The position numbers were made by a program, and so were the translations under genes. From positions 1 to 37,876 of the forward strand of contig JAFQFS010000016.1 in assembly GCA_017398585.1 (NCBI GenBank): a stretch of DNA of 37,876 nt, given 5' to 3'. Positions 32,861-37,876 of this stretch are shown piece by piece (within the stretch, counting starts at the first letter, position 1; every line of letters begins with the position of its first letter). The notes under the pieces are model-generated. The model was not told the origin of the DNA, did no database searches, and worked only from the letters and a program-made list of their open reading frames with translations. Origin of the DNA: Clostridia bacterium (GTDB lineage Bacteria; Bacillota; Clostridia; Oscillospirales; CAG-272).

Positions 32861-33322
32861 TTATTCGTCCGCTTCCGGCTGCCCCGCACGTCGTACGATC
32901 TCGACAACGGCAATGTCCGGAAGAGATTTTTTCCGGGAACGGTCAAAGAGATAAATGCCGGCAAACGCCAGGACAAATCCCGCTGCAGCGGCGATGAGAG
33001 CAGGCACTTCCGCGGTAAAAACGGCGTCCGCAATAAAATAAAAGACCGCACAGACGAAAATCGGCATCATAAACACAAGTGCGGCGTATCCGAGAACCTT
33101 CGTGCTGTCAGTTTCCACCTCCACGGTGTCCCCCGGTTCCGCTCCGATTTTATTCTGCGCAGTAGTTTTCATTGTCTTTCCGCTGCCCGCAATCAGTCCG
33201 GACAGCTCACAGTGATGCTCACATCCGCCATTCTTCTGGCATCCGTCACACATCGACGCCCGGCTGACCTCAATCTCAGCAATCTTTCCTTCCGTTTTAA
33301 CCACAACAGCCCTCTGTCGCAT
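32861..33322 (-). CDS. RseC/MucC-family membrane protein
   Basis: The start is at ATG 33322, next to AAAGGAG; the longer open frame passes into repeat copy 12. The 153-residue protein has the RseC pattern: a soluble N-domain with a cysteine group (CDGCQKNGGCEHHC, about residues 25-38), GDTVEVE, then two membrane helices (about 78-98 and 103-125). RseC family members are linked to electron transfer by the Rnf/SoxR-reducing complex; in Clostridia the role is unproven. A promoter is likely at 33459-33488. Confidence 0.85.
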   Translation of the reverse strand: MRQRAVVVKTEGKIAEIEVSRASMCDGCQKNGGCEHHCELSGLIAGSGKTMKTTAQNKIGAEPGDTVEVETDSTKVLGYAALVFMMPIFVCAVFYFIADAVFTAEVPALIAAAAGFVLAFAGIYLFDRSRKKSLPDIAVVEIVRRAGQPEADE

Positions 33323-33351
33323 AGGGTTCTCCTTTGGAAAATGATGTTTCT

Positions 33352-33424
33352 CGGGGAAAACTTTTTCGAGAAATGGAGGAAGTCCGTTCCTCCGTTTCCC
33401 CGAACCCCTTTCAAAAAGCTTTAA
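33352..33424 (-). repeat. Hairpin-tail repeat, copy 12 (start side of rseC-like gene), with insert
   Basis: GGGGAAA and TTTCCCC arms enclose an insert with the stem GGAGGAA/TTCCTCC (33375-33393). The hairpin edge is 30 nt upstream of the ATG. The tail GAACCCCTTTC then AAAAAGCTTTAATCTAT points away. The insert replaces the usual loop side of one arm. Confidence 0.82.
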
Positions 33425-33458
33425 TCTATGAAAAGGGATTTGGGATAACAAAATTTAC

Positions 33459-33488
33459 AGTACAAACAATCTGCACACACTCTGTCAA
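33459..33488 (-). promoter_or_regulatory. Probable promoter of the rseC - GNAT - recJ - relA operon
   Basis: TTGACA (33483-33488) and TGTACT (33459-33464) on the minus strand are 18 bp apart. It lies between repeat copies 13 and 12, so copy 12 is in the leader. Confidence 0.5.
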
Positions 33489-33500
33489 CACAATAGTCTG

Positions 33501-33575
33501 AAAGTTTTTGGGAAGGGTGAAGACTTACTGCGTAAGTCTTCTGGGAAACCCTTTTTTCAAAAAGGGTTTCCCCGC
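33501..33575 (-). repeat. Hairpin-tail repeat, copy 13 (stop side of flavoprotein gene), with insert
   Basis: GGGAAACCCTTTTT and AAAAAGGGTTTCCC form the stem (33543-33572), 12 nt after the stop. An insert with the stem GAAGACTTAC/GTAAGTCTTC (33519-33541) comes between the hairpin and the tail CCCTTCCC, AAAAACTTTCAGAC. Confidence 0.85.
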
Positions 33576-33585
33576 GAACTCCCTT

Positions 33586-35175
33586 TCAAATCCTATACTC
33601 AGCAATAATCTTCGCGGCGATGCGGATGCCGTCGACGGCGGCGGAGACGATGCCGCCTGCGTAGCCTGCGCCTTCGCCGCAGGGGTAGACGCCGGGATGA
33701 CCGGGTGCGGTGAGATTTTCGCCGCGCAGGATGCGGACGGGGGCGGAGGTTCGCGTTTCCACGCCGGTGAGCGGGACGTCGGGGCTGTCGTAGCCTTTGA
33801 TTTTTCTGCCGAAGTCGGTGAGTCCTTTTTTGAGGAGGTCGGTGACGAACGGCGGGAAGATGTCGTGGAAGTCACAGGGGGTAACCTGTGCATCGCGGAA
33901 AGTCGGGACGATCCGGGAATAGTTCGTGCCTTTTCTGCCGTTCAGCAGGTCGCTGACGGTCTGCATGGGCGCGGTATAGTTGGAACCGGCGGTACGGTAG
34001 GCGCACCGTTCGAGGTTCCTCTGGAATTCGATGGCGCCGGACGGAGTATCCCCGTAGTCCTCCGGCTTGACGGAAACGCACACGGCGGCGTTGGCGTTGC
34101 GTCCGTCGCGGGCACGGGTGCTCATGCCGTTGGTGACAACGCCGAATTCCTCGCTCGCCGACGGAACAACAGTTCCGCCGGGACACATGCAGAACGTATA
34201 ACAGCCGCGATCGCCTTCGCGGTACGAAAGCTGGTATTCCGCGTGACCGAGAGTTTTATCCCCCGCGTGGCTGCCGAACAGGGCGCGGTCGATGTCCTCC
34301 TGCAGATGTTCGGCGCGGACGCCGACGGAGAACGGCTTCGGTTCGATGAGATACCCTTTCGAGAGGAGTTCGTGATAAGTATCGCGGGCACTGTGCCCGG
34401 TCGCAAGAATCAGGACGCTGTACGGGACGGTGTTCCCTCCCGCGCAGACGGTGGAGCCGGTAATATCGGTGACTTTGGTTTTATAGTGGATCTCGCCGCC
34501 GAGAGCGGTGATGACACGGTCTGCCTCCTTCACGACGCCGCGGAGGATATCCGTTCCGATGTGGGGCTTGGCTTTGTATTCGATGTCGGCGGGAGCGCCG
34601 AGTTCGTGGAGTTTTCGGAGGACGTAAGCGATCAGCGGATCACCGATTCGCGTGGTGAGCTTGCCGTCCGAGAAGGTTCCGGCACCGCCCGCACCGAACT
34701 GGATGTTGGTGTCGGTGTCAAGGATGCCTTCTTTGGTGAAGCGTTCGACCGCCGCGACGCGTTCGTCAACGTCCGCACCGCGTTCGAAAATGATGGGACG
34801 GAAACCGTTCTCCGCGAGGACAAGTCCGGCGAACATGCCGGCGGGACCGAATCCGACGATCACCGGACGGTGTTCCATGGGACGGGAACCGCGGGTGAGA
34901 TTCAGCTCGGGTTCGGTGAACCGCTTGATGTCGGGATCGTTTTCGAGGACGGAAGACCTACAGTCAACTTCCGCATAGACGGTGTAGACGAACGACAGCT
35001 CCGCACGGCGGCGGGCGTCGATGGATTTTTTGGAAATCTGGAGGTTCTGCGGGGTCGATCCGGTTTTACGGTTCAGCAGGGATGCCGCTTTATGGATCGC
35101 CGCCGCGTCGGGATCGCTGTCCGGACGGTAGGTCACGCGGATGTTCCCGACGGTGATTTTCTGGTATTCTTTCAT
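33586..35175 (-). CDS. FAD-dependent oxidoreductase, COG2509 type
   Basis: The 529-residue protein has a dinucleotide-binding motif VIVGFGPAGMFAGLVLAENG (about residues 105-124) after an N-terminal domain of about 95 residues, then GAGGAGTFSDGKL, ILATGHSARDTY and the C-terminal FAD segment YPCGEGAGYAGGIVSAAVDG. This layout is that of the COG2509 family of uncharacterised flavoproteins common in Clostridia. The electron acceptor and substrate are unknown. It is the last gene of the cdaA-cdaR operon (18 nt after cdaR). Confidence 0.88.
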   Translation of the reverse strand: MKEYQKITVGNIRVTYRPDSDPDAAAIHKAASLLNRKTGSTPQNLQISKKSIDARRRAELSFVYTVYAEVDCRSSVLENDPDIKRFTEPELNLTRGSRPMEHRPVIVGFGPAGMFAGLVLAENGFRPIIFERGADVDERVAAVERFTKEGILDTDTNIQFGAGGAGTFSDGKLTTRIGDPLIAYVLRKLHELGAPADIEYKAKPHIGTDILRGVVKEADRVITALGGEIHYKTKVTDITGSTVCAGGNTVPYSVLILATGHSARDTYHELLSKGYLIEPKPFSVGVRAEHLQEDIDRALFGSHAGDKTLGHAEYQLSYREGDRGCYTFCMCPGGTVVPSASEEFGVVTNGMSTRARDGRNANAAVCVSVKPEDYGDTPSGAIEFQRNLERCAYRTAGSNYTAPMQTVSDLLNGRKGTNYSRIVPTFRDAQVTPCDFHDIFPPFVTDLLKKGLTDFGRKIKGYDSPDVPLTGVETRTSAPVRILRGENLTAPGHPGVYPCGEGAGYAGGIVSAAVDGIRIAAKIIAEYRI

Positions 35176-35193
35176 TCTGTATGCTCAGTCTGC

Positions 35194-36504
35194 TCAGTTT
35201 TCAAAGGTTACGTCGATTTCGTAGATGCCGAGTTCAAAGACGCCTTCGTTGTACTCGGAGTCGATGATAACATCGGCACGGACTTTGATGGTGCCGGTAT
35301 TGGTTTCGGAGTACGGGCTCATGTCAAGGCGGAGGATGATGTCCTCGGGTTCGATCGCGGCAATGTTGTCGATGAGACCGCAGATCGTGACGATGACGGG
35401 AGAGTGATCCCACGAATAGGACACGCCTTCCTTCCCGCCGGTATCCTCGATGTTCTTGCCGGGGACGGTGAGCTGACGGGTCTTGATGGAATCGTCGATG
35501 ACAACCGAGATATCGATGGCGTCGATGACACAGGAGATACCGCTTGCAAAGTCAAGCGGAACGGTTCGTTCGTAGGTATCGCCGTAGAAATCGTTCTTTT
35601 CGTCAATGATGATGGGTTCGAGGAGGTTGCCCGCGTCGATGGCAGCCGGGTCGCCGGTGACTTCCAGCACGGACGGGCTGACAATCATGGTGGTGTTTTC
35701 GTTGTTCAGGAAGCCGTAGCGGAAGCGGACATCCACGGGAACGACCGCACGCTTGTATACCGGAACCACGACAGCGACTTCACGGGGATAATATTCGATG
35801 TAGGGGCTTTCGAATTCGTTGCCGTTTTTATCAAGGAGGATGACCTCTTCAGTGAGAGAAACGGTGCCGGTGACGCCGGTGAGGTCAAGGTTCACGACGG
35901 CTTTGTCGATGCCCGCAAGAACTTTGGAAGGACCTTTGACAGTAACTTTGTCGACGGGGAATTCGACCACGCCGGTGTAGCAGTCCTCGGGAAGGTTGGT
36001 ATTTTCGCGGATCTCGGTGAGGTCAACGGCGGCCTGGCTGGCTTCGTCGAAGTAGACGGAGATGGTTCCCTGTGACATACCGACGAGCTTGCAGCCGGCA
36101 GGCACGTCAATGGTAACGGGGCAGTCGTAGCGGCTGCCGCCTTCCTTGACGGCGCTGACATCCGCAGTCGCGACGATATCCTTTTCCTCAAGTTTGGAAA
36201 TAACGCTTTTTTTGCCGGAGAGAGTGACGTCAATCATAGTACCATAGCCGCTGTAAATGGCGAGACCCTTTTTGGAAACGAGTTCTTCGGTATTGGTGAG
36301 GTTGACGACAATACGGGAGAAGGTCTGCTCATACTCGGGGCTTTCGACCTGCATGACGTAAATCCACAGGCAGAACGCCGCGATGACGCAGAAAACCTTC
36401 GCAATCAGCTCGGTATGGGGCTCATGCTTTACAAGCTCTTCCCCGGCTTCCGCGGCGGCCTTTCTCTTTTTGAAATTTATATTCGAAAAATTTTTATCAG
36501 ACAT
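35194..36504 (-). CDS. cdaR: CdaA regulatory protein CdaR (YbbR domains)
   Basis: The 436-residue protein has one membrane helix (about 33-52, LIAKVFCVIAAFCLWIYVMQ) and then about four YbbR repeats outside the membrane. CdaR binds CdaA and modulates c-di-AMP synthesis. It sits directly after cdaA (39 nt), the usual order. The C-terminal repeats are more diverged. Confidence 0.9.
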   Translation of the reverse strand: MSDKNFSNINFKKRKAAAEAGEELVKHEPHTELIAKVFCVIAAFCLWIYVMQVESPEYEQTFSRIVVNLTNTEELVSKKGLAIYSGYGTMIDVTLSGKKSVISKLEEKDIVATADVSAVKEGGSRYDCPVTIDVPAGCKLVGMSQGTISVYFDEASQAAVDLTEIRENTNLPEDCYTGVVEFPVDKVTVKGPSKVLAGIDKAVVNLDLTGVTGTVSLTEEVILLDKNGNEFESPYIEYYPREVAVVVPVYKRAVVPVDVRFRYGFLNNENTTMIVSPSVLEVTGDPAAIDAGNLLEPIIIDEKNDFYGDTYERTVPLDFASGISCVIDAIDISVVIDDSIKTRQLTVPGKNIEDTGGKEGVSYSWDHSPVIVTICGLIDNIAAIEPEDIILRLDMSPYSETNTGTIKVRADVIIDSEYNEGVFELGIYEIDVTFEN

Positions 36505-36543
36505 ATGGAGTTCCTTCCGGATGAATGGCAGTCCCCTTGCAGG

Positions 36544-37431
36544 TTACTTTTCGATTGGTTCTTTCATACCCTTCGTGTGGGTACGGAACGTAAACTTGCG
36601 GGTCGTACGGTCGGCATCGCTCATGAGTTCGGAGCGGAGGAATTCGGTGAGAGTTTCGCGGGTGTAGCCGCGTTCGAGATTGCCTTCCACAGCAGTGGAG
36701 ATGGTACCGGTTTCCTCGGAGACGATGACAACGACGGCGTCGCTGTTTTCACTGACGCCGATGCCGGCGCGGTGACGGGTACCAAGGTCCTTGATGATAT
36801 CGGGATTGTTGGAAACGGGAAGGACGCATCCGCCGGCATGGAGACGTCCGCCGCGGATGATGAGCGCACCGTCATGGAGCGGCGCCTTATTGAAAAAAAT
36901 GTTCTTGAGAAGAAACGCGGTGGGGGCAGCGTCGAGGACGGTACCGGAAGGCACGATATCGCCGAGCTTGGTGGTGCGTTCGAACACGATCAGCGCGCCG
37001 GTCTTGTCCTCCGAAAAATCCACGACGGCGGACACGACCTCGTCGATTGCGGTCTGAACGGATGACGTGACCTTTGATTCCCCGCTGATTCCCTTCAGTC
37101 CCTTGAGCGGCTGTGCACCTACTTTTTCCAGCAGAGAGCGGATCTCCTGCTGGAACAGGATAACGAGCGTAATGATACCGACCTGGAAGATGTTCTGCAT
37201 GATATACTGCATGACATACATATCCGCAAGCTGGCTGACAAACTGGATGATAAACAGGAGCACGATACCGATCGCAAGCTTCCCGGCTCTCCGTTCGCGG
37301 ATAAACCTGAAAAGATAGTACAGCAGCACCGACACACAGGCAATATCAATAATATCCGCCAGTGATATCGTTTTTATGATGCCAATGACATCCGCGATCT
37401 GCTCCGACAGTGTTAAAAGCAATACATTCAC
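36544..37431 (-). CDS. cdaA: Diadenylate cyclase CdaA
   Basis: The 295-residue protein has three N-terminal membrane helices (within residues 20-100) and a DAC domain with KAPLHDGALII (DGA motif) and LGTRHRAGIG (RHR motif), which bind ATP and make c-di-AMP. c-di-AMP controls potassium and osmolyte transport and is often essential. The start is GTG (37429-37431) with AAAGGG about 11 nt upstream; no suitable ATG lies nearby. A strong promoter precedes it. Confidence 0.95.
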   Translation of the reverse strand: MNVLLLTLSEQIADVIGIIKTISLADIIDIACVSVLLYYLFRFIRERRAGKLAIGIVLLFIIQFVSQLADMYVMQYIMQNIFQVGIITLVILFQQEIRSLLEKVGAQPLKGLKGISGESKVTSSVQTAIDEVVSAVVDFSEDKTGALIVFERTTKLGDIVPSGTVLDAAPTAFLLKNIFFNKAPLHDGALIIRGGRLHAGGCVLPVSNNPDIIKDLGTRHRAGIGVSENSDAVVVIVSEETGTISTAVEGNLERGYTRETLTEFLRSELMSDADRTTRKFTFRTHTKGMKEPIEK

Positions 37432-37465
37432 GACAGATTAATCCCTTTCCGTTCTTTATTATCAT

Positions 37466-37494
37466 ATTATATCATATGCACCGTGGTTTTTCAA
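37466..37494 (-). promoter_or_regulatory. Promoter of the cdaA operon
   Basis: TTGAAA (37489-37494) and TATAAT (37466-37471) on the minus strand are 17 bp apart, about 35 nt upstream of the GTG start. Here the nearest repeat (copy 14) lies upstream of the promoter. Confidence 0.65.
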
Positions 37495-37551
37495 ACCTTT
37501 TTCGATTATTTTGCAAAAAATAAAATGGGAAATGTGCATATTGCTCGCAAA

Positions 37552-37598
37552 GGGGGGAACGGTCGCTTTTTGAAAAAAGCTCCGCAAAAACTTTAATC
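37552..37598 (-). repeat. Hairpin-tail repeat, copy 14 (degenerate, upstream of cdaA)
   Basis: GCTTTTT and AAAAAGC remain of the stem, with GGGGGAACGG on one side and a tail reduced to GCAAAAACTTTAATCTG. The tail points away from cdaA. It is 120 nt from the start codon, the farthest of the family. Confidence 0.6.
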
Positions 37599-37599
37599 T

Positions 37600-37876
37600 G
37601 TTGTAGCCATTTGGTTTGGCTGATATGATATGGAAGGGGAAAAAGAAGGAATTTTCGGTGGAGTTCGGCTTAAATTTGTTAGACCGATAGCCGTGGAGGT
37701 ATAAAAGTCATGAGAAATAGTGGAGCGACTTCTCAAAACTCCGTTTTGTTCAGTGCTCGACCTTTCCGTATCCGTGATATAGTGCGTAACTCTAGAATTC
37801 AGCTACTGTTAATATAACACCGCACTCCTTGGCTGCCGCCGTTCGTGCTTTGCGTTAGTCAAAACTTGATGTCAGC
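37600..37876. other. Gene-poor spacer at window end
   Basis: About 280 bp of lower GC content than the coding regions. Small inverted repeats are visible, such as GAGAA/TTCTC (near 37712-37734) and CAAAAC/GTTTTG (near 37733-37748), and one short ORF with a ribosome binding site. I cannot assign an RNA family or mobile element. Confidence 0.4.
37710..37817 (+). CDS. Possible small ORF, 35 residues, unknown
   Basis: ATG 37710 is preceded at 10 nt by GGAGG (37695-37699) and the frame runs to TAA at 37817. The product would be Arg-rich (SARPFRIRDIVRNSRIQ). No domain is recognised and no clear promoter is seen. It may be a chance ORF or the remnant of a larger gene. Confidence 0.25.
   Translation: MRNSGATSQNSVLFSARPFRIRDIVRNSRIQLLLI

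Noticed and set aside
33508-36075. An 855-codon + strand frame opposite the flavoprotein and cdaR genes
   Set aside because: It begins inside repeat copy 13 and crosses two genes on the other strand with recognised families; its composition is that of an antisense shadow.
1-37876. Mobile island with transposase or integrase, or tRNA and rRNA genes
   Set aside because: No transposase, integrase, phage gene, tRNA cloverleaf or rRNA segment was recognised; the gene order is largely that of conserved chromosomal clusters.

Overview
This 37.9 kb window looks like chromosomal DNA of an endospore-forming member of the class Clostridia (Bacillota). The sporulation genes yabP and yabQ sit in the order flippase - mazG - rqcP(yabO) - yabP - yabQ - divIC known from Bacillus subtilis. 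A recJ - relA - dtd block, a cdaA - cdaR pair, an S-layer-homology protein, GGAGG ribosome binding sites and sigma-A type promoters point the same way. The coding DNA is fairly GC-rich and the spacers are AT-rich. I see no rRNA, tRNA, CRISPR array, transposase or prophage.

Layout. 1-3.8 kb (+): a glycyl radical enzyme, an SPL-type radical SAM protein and a GNAT acetyltransferase form one short operon with a clear promoter and terminator. 3.8-12.8 kb (-): a GH78 alpha-L-rhamnosidase, a PHP phosphoesterase, a large SLH surface protein, an XRE regulator, and a small protein whose C-terminus looks like a PSP1 (RicT/YaaT) domain. 13.1-14.3 kb (+): an M28 peptidase. 14.4-18.8 kb (-): a lipoprotein metallophosphoesterase, a second XRE regulator paralogous to the first, and a membrane-anchored coiled-coil protein with a penicillin-recognising serine hydrolase domain. 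18.9-23.9 kb (-): divIC, yabQ, yabP, rqcP, mazG, a SpoVB/MurJ-type flippase and a uridine-kinase-like gene. 24.0-33.3 kb (-): hemZ, dtd, an MBL-fold hydrolase, a metallophosphoesterase, bifunctional relA, recJ, a GNAT enzyme and an RseC-like protein. 33.6-37.4 kb (-): a COG2509-type flavoprotein, cdaR and cdaA (c-di-AMP synthesis). The last 0.45 kb is largely non-coding.

The most unusual signal is a dispersed family of about 15 palindromic elements in the spacers. A typical copy is a GGGG...CCCC hairpin with A/T-rich arms, followed by a conserved single-stranded tail (CCCCTTTC, then AAAAACTTTAATCTAT). Position and polarity are strikingly regular. The hairpin end lies 6-16 nt after a stop codon or 15-34 nt before a start codon, and the tail always points away from that gene. 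Several transcription units are therefore framed by inverted copies. The tail can pair with one arm of the hairpin, and in several copies arm and tail vary together, which suggests a two-state RNA switch or boundary element. Five copies carry an extra small hairpin module at the same junction. I cannot match this family to a named element.

Other points worth checking are the pairing of an atypical glycyl radical enzyme (catalytic Glu replaced by Gln) with an SPL-like radical SAM protein instead of a standard activase, the PSP1-like fusion protein, and a likely sigma-E promoter placed between two repeats ahead of yabP.
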